A stretch of DNA of 64,000 nt from Agitococcus sp. (GTDB taxonomy: Bacteria; Pseudomonadota; Gammaproteobacteria; Pseudomonadales; Moraxellaceae), in the NCBI GenBank assembly GCA_030646715.1, contig JAUSLJ010000006.1, positions 1-64,000 on the forward strand, in the 5' to 3' direction. The notes under the pieces were generated by a model, which saw only the letters and a list, made by a program, of their open reading frames with translations, had not been told where the DNA came from and ran no database searches. A program made the translations under genes and the position numbers. This document shows, piece after piece, positions 35,438-42,781 of the stretch (its first letter is position 1; each line of letters opens with the position of its first letter).

Positions 35438-35474
35438 GTATCTTCATGATACACTAAATCTAGCCAGTTTGCAT
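35438..35474 (-). promoter_or_regulatory. Promoter with GTATC-N5-GATAC palindrome (site 4)
   Basis: On the minus strand: ATGCAA, 17-bp spacer, TATCAT within GTATC-ATGAA-GATAC. Its leader of about 210 bases reaches the gene at 35219. Around 35475-35690 I see no gene. Confidence 0.6.
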
Positions 35475-35693
35475 GTACTCAGATGTTCTGTCATGAATGT
35501 AGCAGAAACGGTTAAGCCCACCCGAGCCCACTCCCCACAAGCTGCATGCTTAGGGCAACAACGCCATTAAGGCATCGCTACGACAGAGCGCGGTTTCCTA
35601 CGGACACCCTCTCTCTCATAGCCGATGTGCCTTAGTGTAGCGCTTCGATTTCTCCTAAAATTTAAGCCTTGAGGGTATTTTAGGAACACCGTT

Positions 35694-35722
35694 TTAGCGT
35701 ATAAACGACAGCACTGTACTAT
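35694..35722 (+). promoter_or_regulatory. Candidate promoter of the structured RNA
   Basis: TTAGCG, 17-bp spacer, TACTAT. The -35 is weak. It precedes the hairpin-rich region at 35729. Confidence 0.4.
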
Positions 35723-35728
35723 CATGAG

Positions 35729-36150
35729 AAAAGTGCGCGTAAGCGTAGCGGAAACGAGCCAGATGGGTGAGAAAGCCCATAAGCGCGCAGTGCTGAACGG
35801 GGAGCCACGACATGGCGTTCGTGAGAGCCGAGATGCGGCAAAATCTGCCGGAGGTGCAATCCCTCCATTCTTCAACGACTGCACACTGTCTGAGGGTTAC
35901 CTCAGGTGGTAAAGTGGAACTCCGGTAAGCCCGGAGAGCGGCTGTCAAGGGCTCTGGGGATTCTCGGGGGTAAATCTTGTAAATATCCAGCACCGGAGAC
36001 GCAACCGGTCTAAGAGAAAATAGCCCGTACGGGCTGAACCGATAAGTCGGACGATAGGTGACGCGGATTTGGTCGCATACCGAGTAACGATAGTCTGCCC
36101 TTAAGCAAGGTAGCGTTCGTCCGAATTCTGGTGGGAAGCCAGATTTTCTC
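35729..36150 (+). ncRNA. Candidate large structured non-coding RNA
   Basis: About 420 bases with no credible ORF but a chain of perfect short hairpins: TGCGCG/CGCGCA closing 35734-35789, ATGGG/CCCAT, GCCA/TGGC, CGGCA/TGCCG, GAGG/CCTC, CTGAGG/CCTCAG, CTCCGG/CCGGAG, AGAGC/GCTCT, ACCGG/CCGGT, AGCCCG/CGGGCT, CCGA/TCGG and a final TCTGG/CCAGA (36127-36143) followed by TTTTCTC. Loops are purine-rich on this strand (GAGAAA, AAATC, TAAG twice, AGACGCAA), which indicates plus-strand RNA. It may be an ornate large RNA class or a group-I-like ribozyme. The identity is unknown. Confidence 0.6.
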
Positions 36151-36260
36151 TTAGTTTTCTATCTAATATTGGCCACAAATGTGGCCTTGCGCTATTCCTC
36201 TTCGCTTTACCGCGACGAGGATTTTTAACGCTGGCAGACAACCTAACGGAGACAGGCACC

Positions 36261-36659
36261 ATGAATGACGTATATCTGGAAAGAGCGCTAAAAATAGTGA
36301 AAGAACTCACCCCCTCCGAATTGGAAAGAGCACTCATTGCTAGTGGTTTTGAGATGAGCGAAAAGGGAGAAGAGGGGCCTAGACATAGCACCCAGGGCGC
36401 GTGCCGCCTGCCCGAGGCTGCTCCTGTGGTATGGTGGAATATTTCCTTGGGCGGATTCTATCGACCAGGCCAGCGCATTTCGCGATACAGCTTAGACAAT
36501 CACGCTATTGAACCCTTGTTCTACCGAAGCGATTTCACCGCAGGAACACCCTGCGCCTTTTGGGACCGTACAGAGGACTGCTTCTATTTATCCGAGCGTA
36601 CCATGTCAGAGAAAGTGCGCACTACTCATGTGCTGGAGCCCTTGTTTCTGTCGCGCTAA
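36261..36659 (+). CDS. Hypothetical protein
   Basis: 132 residues with a helical N-terminus (ERALKIVKELTPSELERAL) and a beta-rich, aromatic C-terminus (VVWWNISLGGFYRPGQ). CGGAGA lies before the ATG. It is the first gene downstream of the candidate structured RNA on the same strand. No family recognised. Confidence 0.6.
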   Translation: MNDVYLERALKIVKELTPSELERALIASGFEMSEKGEEGPRHSTQGACRLPEAAPVVWWNISLGGFYRPGQRISRYSLDNHAIEPLFYRSDFTAGTPCAFWDRTEDCFYLSERTMSEKVRTTHVLEPLFLSR

Positions 36660-36687
36660 TAGAGTTGCTCGCCAGGACGATTGAGCT

Positions 36688-36715
36688 AAAAAAACCCGAG
36701 AACATGTCTCGGGTT
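36688..36715. terminator. Hairpin terminator between convergent genes
   Basis: AACCCGAGA/TCTCGGGTT stem with a T-run on the minus strand. Confidence 0.85.
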
Positions 36716-36753
36716 GTTGAATAAATCAATTCTAAAAAATTACAACACAGGCG

Positions 36754-37782
36754 TTACTCTACGCGTTGCTTCCTTTTTGCCTTTTTGTCAATCGTCTCCT
36801 GTAAAAAGGACAAAAATTCCGGTTCATTATCCAAAGCTTCCGCTAACCAATCTCCCTTGTAATCTTCACGGCAAATTTCCACCTGATGGCATCCCATAAC
36901 CAGGGTGCCCGGCGTTTCATGCTTTGGACCGCAGTAGAGGTCAAAGTAAATATCACACTCCGTCCCGCCATTGCCCTCATTACTCATCCGAATGTCTAAC
37001 TGGTACCGATGGTCCTTCGTAAGGGTAAAAAATTTACCCGAATCGCCTGCTCCATCATCATTCTCCACTCTTCGTGAATCGTCATCCCATTCGAAGTCCA
37101 GTAAATCGATAACTTCTGGTTGCCAGGGAAACCGTTCCGCGTTTGACTCCAATTCGGACACCACATAATCCCAATAAGACTGCCCGGTGTTACCTTCGCT
37201 CACTTCATGTGCCCAATTTTCCCGTTTGTACTTCGGATGTTGGCCCCAGCTAGCGAACCCACCGTAAAAATTGGCAAGCCGAGCTGAAGCTGTGAGCGTT
37301 GGCTCGATTGTTGGCACAATTACTGGCTCGGGTGTGTCCTCGATAAGCTCTACACTGCTATCATCTGGGCAATAGTAGTCCGCTAACCCCCTGTAGTTGC
37401 CCTCGTCTATTTCAAATGGACAAGGACTTCCCGAAGCGGCATAGGCCCGCGCAACATCAATTGCAGCCAAACTAGAAGTTGCCCTTACCTTAATCATGGC
37501 AGTGGCGGTGGTATCCACCGTAATAGGCACTAAATAAGCTTCACCTTCCCCCGGGACTGACCACTGCATGCCGTCACGCCTGCCTTGCTCAGAGACCTCC
37601 TGCTGCAAGGGTTCGGCTAAGACATTGCCTAAGCCTGCACAATACGTTTGCCAGTTTTTTGCGCCGGCTAAGGTCGCTACCAGTTCCAATGCTTCTTGAT
37701 AAGGCAAGGGTTTGCCTAGCAGAGAAGGTAAGAGTTTGCTCATTGCCTTGGCCAGCACTTTTGGGTTTGAGATGTTATTCAT
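36754..37782 (-). CDS. Module-family protein D: Glyoxalase_8-like N-terminal module plus acidic domain
   Basis: 342 residues. The shared module occupies residues about 8-49 (LAKAMSKLLPSLLGKPLPYQ, LELVATLAGAKNWQTYCAG). A second part (SLAAIDVARAYAAS) and a C-terminal acidic/beta part (FEWDDDSRRVENDD, LDIRMSNEGNGGTECDIYF) follow. AGGAG precedes the ATG and it has its own terminator. Fourth member of the family; its C-terminal part does not match the others. Confidence 0.75.
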   Translation of the reverse strand: MNNISNPKVLAKAMSKLLPSLLGKPLPYQEALELVATLAGAKNWQTYCAGLGNVLAEPLQQEVSEQGRRDGMQWSVPGEGEAYLVPITVDTTATAMIKVRATSSLAAIDVARAYAASGSPCPFEIDEGNYRGLADYYCPDDSSVELIEDTPEPVIVPTIEPTLTASARLANFYGGFASWGQHPKYKRENWAHEVSEGNTGQSYWDYVVSELESNAERFPWQPEVIDLLDFEWDDDSRRVENDDGAGDSGKFFTLTKDHRYQLDIRMSNEGNGGTECDIYFDLYCGPKHETPGTLVMGCHQVEICREDYKGDWLAEALDNEPEFLSFLQETIDKKAKRKQRVE

Positions 37783-38102
37783 GATTTTTTGCTCCTATTG
37801 ACGCGAAAGCGCTTTTTGTCCTATGAGTCTTGCCGTTGTCTTAGAAATGCCTTCGCGTGTTAAGTGCAAAAGGGTATCCGTATTTTTTCGATTCACGATT
37901 CCGAGTTGTATCGGTGGCAAGCGTGTAATGAAGCTCGAATGGCGCCAACTACGTATAGGTACTAGAGGACTTTGTTCGAAAGGAATATTTTTTAAAGCAA
38001 AGAAGGAAATTGCCTAAAACCGGGGCTTAGCTACCATGCTTTTAAGCTAGCTCTCCATATCAGGCTGCCAGCAGGTGCCCTCTAACACGTCAGGGGGACG
38101 GG
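37783..38102. other. Gap without a supported gene
   Basis: Only spurious frames are open here, without ribosome sites. It probably contains the promoter of the preceding minus-strand gene. Confidence 0.45.
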
Positions 38103-39191
38103 TTATTCCACAAAGAGGCCACGTTCTATGTTTCCTGAATTTGCACGACCCTTTCCTGCCCGCTTGGCCGCGTACATGCGCATATCCGCCAATTCCAGTG
38201 CGTCGCTGATTGTGTGAATATTCGGGTCGGGTAGTAAGCATATGCCAATACTGGCACTCACATGTAATTGAGGATATCGAGGAACCGCTATTTCGGTGAT
38301 AAGTCGAATGACTTTATCGGCGAGACGGTGAGCATCCTCGCTCGATTGCAATGAACGGAGGGCAATGGCGAATTCATCCCCCCCTAATCGAGCTACGCTG
38401 TCGGAAACCCGCAAACACTTTTGCATGTGTTGAGTCACCTCCTTTAAAATGAGGTCACCAATGGCATGACCTGCTTCATCATTAATTCGTTTGAATCCAT
38501 CAAGGTCAATAACAAGCACCGCACCAAGCGCACCATGACACTGGGTTTGCTCAAACAGGTTTTCTAGCTCCAAAGAAAAGCCCGTCCGGTTAAACGCTCC
38601 CGTCAACGCATCGAGCTTAATCGCCCGTTCAAGCTCAGCCGCCCGTTGCTCTCTCGCTAGCTTATGTTTTGCAATGTTCCGGGAAAGTAAAAAAGCATAG
38701 ACGGGAATTATCGTGATGGTAAGCACAAATCCCACGGAAACGAGGGGGATACTGCGCCAAAAGGGTGAAAGCGTCAGGGCCACCGTTACGCAGACCCCAC
38801 TTACTATTGCGGACAAAAATCCAAAATTGGCATTGTATCTCAGTCCATTACCCATAGAAATGGACAAAGGCACCCAAATTAATAGCGCGTATATTTCGCC
38901 TGCCAGGCTGAGCCCAATGGAGTAGCTTATCAGGTCTAAAAAAATAATAAGCACCCGTCGAAACGTGGGACTAGTCTTTACTATCGAAATAAAATAAATC
39001 CACACGACACCGAGTACGCTGTATCCCGCAATGGAAATCAGCGCAATTTTCGTATTGTTGACAAGCCCAAAAAAATGCAAGGGAAGCACGACCAAGAAAA
39101 TAAAAGGACCTATCCACAAGCGATAAAGCGCTTGGCCTCGTTCAACTCGGTCAATATTGTTGAAGCCGGCAGGGAGTAACGATAAGCGCAT
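38103..39191 (-). CDS. Membrane diguanylate cyclase (GGDEF)
   Basis: Start set at MRLSLLPAGF (AAAGGAC 7 bp upstream) rather than 39224. 362 residues with about six membrane helices in the first 190, then a GGDEF domain. The active site is intact (RLGGDEF), and RVSD five residues before it fits the inhibitory I-site. It synthesises c-di-GMP from two GTP at the membrane and is likely feedback-inhibited. No EAL domain. Confidence 0.95.
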   Translation of the reverse strand: MRLSLLPAGFNNIDRVERGQALYRLWIGPFIFLVVLPLHFFGLVNNTKIALISIAGYSVLGVVWIYFISIVKTSPTFRRVLIIFLDLISYSIGLSLAGEIYALLIWVPLSISMGNGLRYNANFGFLSAIVSGVCVTVALTLSPFWRSIPLVSVGFVLTITIIPVYAFLLSRNIAKHKLAREQRAAELERAIKLDALTGAFNRTGFSLELENLFEQTQCHGALGAVLVIDLDGFKRINDEAGHAIGDLILKEVTQHMQKCLRVSDSVARLGGDEFAIALRSLQSSEDAHRLADKVIRLITEIAVPRYPQLHVSASIGICLLPDPNIHTISDALELADMRMYAAKRAGKGRANSGNIERGLFVE

Positions 39192-39577
39192 TAGCGTCCT
39201 TTCAAAGATATTGTTCTGTGGCAATAAGACGAGAAGTTTAATGCATTTTACGTAGCTTTGTGGCTATTTTGCCCAAACTAACAACAACGGCATTTTAAGC
39301 ATACTTCTTGGCGCGCCCCCCCCTGCTTTCTCCTCGTTTGCGTGGCTGTTTTCAGTACCTTCCCTCGAAGTGGGCGCACCGCGTAAGCAAAATGGTCTAC
39401 CGGTGTACAGCCACCTACCTCATGCTGACCGCACAGCTTTCTCATAAATAATAGTTAGAGCCAGTTCTACCTTTTAATTTACTTAGCTCCACTTTATCCA
39501 GCCGCGCTGAAATATCCCCTCCTCAAAAACAGTAGTGCCTATACACACATATAGGCCACTTATACGAGGAGAATCAC
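39192..39577. other. Intergenic region with an inverted repeat
   Basis: No supported gene. It holds the divergent promoters of the diguanylate cyclase and the next gene. At 39535-39559, GTGCCTATA and TATAGGCCAC pair around CACACA with one bulged base; this is a possible operator or hairpin about 20 bp before the start at 39578. Confidence 0.5.
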
Positions 39578-40306
39578 ATGAGTAAATACGGTTGGGAAGG
39601 CGGTTCCCTTAAATTGCCAAGCGCTGCTTGGGCACCCTTTAAAAAAGCAATACAGGAAGGTATGACCAAGCACATGGCGGAGGATTTTGCTTTAGCGCTT
39701 AAATTACATGCCGCCTTACTCGCCCTTAAAAAAGCAACGCGGGGGCTCAACTTACGCAAAGCCTTTGAAGAAGAATTTTATCGGCTGGAAGGTTCGTCAT
39801 CTCGCTGGAGCGATGGCACCCGAAAAAAGTATCCGTTCAAGTCCAAGGAAGAATATGAAGTCCTAGCTTCTCTTTTAGGCACGGGCACCGGTGCAACCTT
39901 GCATTCCGTTTTGCGCTTGCCAATGAAGAAGGACTTTCCTAAATTCACCAATGTTTCTTTGAGTTTTACCGCGGACTCTTGTTCGTTGCATCTCATTAAT
40001 GCGAGCAGAACAATGGAATGGCGCGTATCCGATAACAACCACAGCGTTGAAAATGCACATGACACCGCACTTTACAGTGTCATGTCCAATGCACTAGCAA
40101 AGGTAATGTGGACCCGCAATACAGGTGGGACCTTCTGTGGTAACGACGAGTACAACAAAGAAGATGAAGATGAAGGTGGCGGGGCCAATTATGTTACGGC
40201 CCGTTATGGACCCCTTGGTGAGTATCGGGAGCCATTCAGTCGCACTACGACGCGTAAGCGTGCCGTTAAGAAAGTCGCAGCGACCCCTTCCCCTACCCGA
40301 AAATAA
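39578..40306 (+). CDS. Hypothetical protein with basic/acidic tail
   Basis: 242 residues. The N-terminal 70 are helical (PFKKAIQEGMTKHMAEDFAL), the centre beta-rich (NVSLSFTADSCSLHLINA) and the end carries an acidic stretch (NKEDEDEGGG) and a Lys/Arg tail. GAGGAGA precedes the ATG. No family recognised. Confidence 0.65.
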   Translation: MSKYGWEGGSLKLPSAAWAPFKKAIQEGMTKHMAEDFALALKLHAALLALKKATRGLNLRKAFEEEFYRLEGSSSRWSDGTRKKYPFKSKEEYEVLASLLGTGTGATLHSVLRLPMKKDFPKFTNVSLSFTADSCSLHLINASRTMEWRVSDNNHSVENAHDTALYSVMSNALAKVMWTRNTGGTFCGNDEYNKEDEDEGGGANYVTARYGPLGEYREPFSRTTTRKRAVKKVAATPSPTRK

Positions 40307-40323
40307 ATAAATAACAAAGGACT

Positions 40324-40755
40324 ATGATGCAAGAATGTATACCTGCCCCAGTGCTGGCTAATTTAGTTGAAAAAGCCGCCCTAAATTTGTTTCTAGACAG
40401 CTGGCCCACTGACCTGCCCTTTACGGATATTGTGGAAGACGTTCGCGTACATGCCCGCAGTTCCATGCTTGGCGAGCTAACTATCGCAGCGCCCATTGTT
40501 GCAAAGTTCATCACTAAAGCGCAACAGGAAATGACTGATTTATTAGCAACGGTGCATGTAGTCCGTCAGCAGTTTGAACCGGATATCACCTACACCTTGC
40601 ACATGCGCAGTCTCACAACAGGTGGTCCAGGCACCACAACATTTATTGTACTCCCGGACGAAACAATTGCACTTGCGGCAATGCGAGTAGCTAAATCGTA
40701 TGGCGCATATGTAGTACGTGTTGTAGCAGAGTTTCCTTTTGGACGCCCAGGTTAA
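40324..40755 (+). CDS. Hypothetical protein
   Basis: 143 residues, mostly helical at the N-terminus, beta in the last third (TFIVLPDETIALAAMRVAKSYG). A terminator follows. No family recognised. Confidence 0.6.
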   Translation: MMQECIPAPVLANLVEKAALNLFLDSWPTDLPFTDIVEDVRVHARSSMLGELTIAAPIVAKFITKAQQEMTDLLATVHVVRQQFEPDITYTLHMRSLTTGGPGTTTFIVLPDETIALAAMRVAKSYGAYVVRVVAEFPFGRPG

Positions 40756-40779
40756 TACGAGACATACCTCTTTATTTCC

Positions 40780-40805
40780 ATCCCACTCTAGAGTGGGATT
40801 TTTTT
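40780..40805 (+). terminator. Rho-independent terminator
   Basis: TCCCACTCTAGAGTGGGA palindrome followed by T7. Confidence 0.95.
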
Positions 40806-40848
40806 CTTTCGATAGCTATACCTAAGAGAACCCCCTATTTGAAAGACA

Positions 40849-41052
40849 ATGATGAACACAATAAAAGCAATTGCATGGAGCCTGCTCCTGCTTACCAGCC
40901 TTAGTATGTCTTACTTATTTTTTGTAGAACCGGAATTTTCCGTATTAGCCTGGTTTTCACTGCTGCCTGACTTGTCGGTTGCATACTCTGCCATTAAAGC
41001 GGTACAGCGTGCGCGGCGACCCGAAACAACCACCGCATTACATCTTAGCTAA
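40849..41052 (+). CDS. Small membrane protein
   Basis: 67 residues with two hydrophobic stretches (AIAWSLLLLTSLSMSYLFF, FSVLAWFSLLPDLSVAYSA). First of a run of short genes that ends at 42475. No family recognised. Confidence 0.55.
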   Translation: MMNTIKAIAWSLLLLTSLSMSYLFFVEPEFSVLAWFSLLPDLSVAYSAIKAVQRARRPETTTALHLS

Positions 41053-41077
41053 CTATTCGCACCCCCTAAGGAACAAT

Positions 41078-41287
41078 ATGAATTTTAATAGAGTCACTGT
41101 CGACAAAGATATCAATGGGGCAGACGGACGCTTACGTGTCGCAAGGGGAGCAACAGGAATTATTGTTGGCAGACTTTGCGGACTAGTGGACGTGTTATTT
41201 GATGACGGGCCGTCCTACGTTGAACTATCCGGTTGTGCCCGACGATTTCAGTCTATCCCGTTTATATGCACCACTCCCGTGAAATGA
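41078..41287 (+). CDS. Small hypothetical protein
   Basis: Start set at MNFNRVTVDKD with AAGGAAC before it. 69 residues, beta-rich (GATGIIVGRLCGLVDVLFDD), like a small SH3-type barrel. No family recognised. Confidence 0.6.
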   Translation: MNFNRVTVDKDINGADGRLRVARGATGIIVGRLCGLVDVLFDDGPSYVELSGCARRFQSIPFICTTPVK

Positions 41288-41297
41288 AGGAAAAGGA

Positions 41298-41600
41298 ATG
41301 AATAAAATAGTCAAGTTGCACCAGCGACCTGCAGACGCCTACAATGCAGCGTTCAATGCCCATACTGCAGCCAAAAATGCAATATTAGAAACGGCTAACG
41401 CCCTTGAAGCTGCGGTCATCGCGGTTACAGCGGAGAAAATCCGAGTGGGTGAGCTCCTGGGAAGTGCTTTGTCGAAGCATCTTTACTCGGTGGAGACCAA
41501 CCTCTCTACGATTGAAGTCAACGCTGATTCGAGAGCGCAAGCAGAAAAGTTGACCAAAGAAGCCGGATTTTTGGTACGTTCTGTTAACATGATTGGGTAG
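41298..41600 (+). CDS. Small hypothetical protein, helical
   Basis: 100 residues, Ala-rich helices (AYNAAFNAHTAAKNAILETA), probably a helical bundle or coiled coil. AAGGAAAAGG before the ATG. No family recognised. Confidence 0.6.
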   Translation: MNKIVKLHQRPADAYNAAFNAHTAAKNAILETANALEAAVIAVTAEKIRVGELLGSALSKHLYSVETNLSTIEVNADSRAQAEKLTKEAGFLVRSVNMIG

Positions 41601-41624
41601 CTTTAGCTAAAAGGAAAATTAAAA

Positions 41625-41786
41625 ATGCCAAAATTTCTAGTAACGAAGAAAATTCAATACACGGAAGAAGTGGAAGTAGTGGCCAATTCAAAAGAAGAAG
41701 CCGAAGAATTGGCAAGGTCGCTGGATGGCACTAAATTTCACGATGACCATTTGGTCAACTGCTACTCTGTCGAGATTAACGGATAA
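41625..41786 (+). CDS. Very small acidic protein
   Basis: 53 residues (MPKFLVTKKIQYTEEVEV, then an acidic helix with KEEAEELARSL). AAAGGAAA lies about 11 bp before the ATG. Strand-helix pattern. It fills the space between its neighbours exactly, which supports it. Confidence 0.6.
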   Translation: MPKFLVTKKIQYTEEVEVVANSKEEAEELARSLDGTKFHDDHLVNCYSVEING

Positions 41787-41793
41787 AAATAAC

Positions 41794-42015
41794 ATGACTA
41801 ACCAAGAAACCAATAAAAAGTTTCTTTCTATCACTGATGCCGGGACCCGTGACGAAGTTTTATTGTCTATTGCAAATCACTACGGCATCACCAAGGCAGA
41901 AGCACTTGAAGAAGTGACGCAAGATGAAGCGGAGCACCTGCTTGATTATCTAACGGAAACCCATCGTACTGCTATTCATGTGCTGATGTCCCGTCACGGC
42001 CTTGCAACCAATTGA
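41794..42015 (+). CDS. Small hypothetical protein
   Basis: Start set at MTNQETNKKF, 7 bp after the preceding stop. 73 residues, helical (ITKAEALEEVTQDEAEHLLDYL). Its end overlaps the frame before the next gene. No family recognised. Confidence 0.55.
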   Translation: MTNQETNKKFLSITDAGTRDEVLLSIANHYGITKAEALEEVTQDEAEHLLDYLTETHRTAIHVLMSRHGLATN

Positions 42016-42025
42016 AAGAAAATTC

Positions 42026-42475
42026 ATGACAACAAATTTAGGCCAGACTCTGGCACAGTTACTTAAAAACGAAACAGACCTTTCTGCCGCAGCTGCCGAA
42101 AAGCGAGCACGCCTGGAATCTGCGGAGGCTCTCGCCAACTTCAACATTGTCAAACAATTTTTTGATAATTACCGACAGACCGTGGCTGACTGCCTCTCAC
42201 AAGGCAAACCGTCAAAAGACCTTATTGTTACTGTAGGCACTACGGGCAGAGGCCAAGACCAAAATGGCAAAGTATATTCTTTGCTTCAAATGTACAGTGA
42301 TAATAATATTAAGACGCCCCCTAGAATAACGACCTCAACGCATGTGTATTATGCGCTGTGGAAAGAGTTTCTTGATTGGGCAACCACCTCCGGCTTGCGC
42401 CCAGTATGGCAGTACCAGCATGACGGGGTGGGCATTCATGGCTGGTTCACCCTTACTGTGACTCCCCTTACTTGA
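42026..42475 (+). CDS. Hypothetical protein
   Basis: Start set at MTTNLGQTLAQ. 149 residues with a helical N-terminus and the segment GTTGRGQDQNGKVYSLLQMY, then WQYQHDGVGIHGWFTLTV. Last gene of the short-gene run. No family recognised. Confidence 0.6.
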   Translation: MTTNLGQTLAQLLKNETDLSAAAAEKRARLESAEALANFNIVKQFFDNYRQTVADCLSQGKPSKDLIVTVGTTGRGQDQNGKVYSLLQMYSDNNIKTPPRITTSTHVYYALWKEFLDWATTSGLRPVWQYQHDGVGIHGWFTLTVTPLT

Positions 42476-42482
42476 TTAAATC

Positions 42483-42517
42483 AACTCCCTTAAGCCTAGT
42501 GCTAAAGGGAGTTTTTT
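42483..42517 (+). terminator. Rho-independent terminator
   Basis: AACTCCCTT/AAGGGAGTT stem with T6, closing the plus-strand run. Confidence 0.9.
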
Positions 42518-42563
42518 CGTTTGCAACCCCGGCGCATGGTAACGAGCTACTTTTTAGCCTACT

Positions 42564-42660
42564 AAAAAAACAAAAGCCTCATCTGTTCCCAGATGAGGCG
42601 ACTGTTTCCCTGACACAATAGAAAGTAGCTGATTCGTTTCGGAATACAAATTCCTCACGT
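42564..42660 (-). ncRNA. Candidate small RNA downstream of the DNA methyltransferase
   Basis: A TATAAT box at 42667-42672 (minus strand, preceded by TGAGC) would give a transcript of about 95 bases without an ATG. It contains GGAAT/ATTCC and ends in a 10-bp hairpin GCCTCATCTG/CAGATGAGGC with a T-run. The -35 is poor. Confidence 0.4.
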
Positions 42661-42726
42661 AGAGCCATTATAGCTCAAGAGTAATTAATTCCTCCGAATT
42701 TCGGCGCAATATGTCAAGGGGTTTCG

Positions 42727-42762
42727 ACAAAAAAATACGGAACAAGTAAAAACTTGTTCCGT
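42727..42762 (-). terminator. Rho-independent terminator
   Basis: ACGGAACAAGT/ACTTGTTCCGT perfect stem with T7, 20 bp after the methyltransferase stop. Confidence 0.95.
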
Positions 42763-42781
42763 CGAAGAATTAAAAGGGAAA

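Noticed and set aside
35567-35993. Two minus-strand frames of about 100 codons
   Set aside because: They run antisense to the hairpin-rich region, have no ribosome site and give cysteine/serine-rich unnatural products.
35729-36150. A complete self-splicing group I intron
   Set aside because: Only the P7-like pair is suggestive; there are no interrupted exons, no clear P4/P6 pairing, and a terminator-like hairpin ends the element. Kept as a structured RNA of unknown class.
37823-38017. Plus-strand frame of 64 codons
   Set aside because: No ribosome site and no conserved-looking segments.
41625-41786. Treating this stretch as an empty intergenic gap
   Set aside because: A 53-codon frame with an upstream AAAGGAAA fits between its neighbours exactly, so it is kept as a gene.
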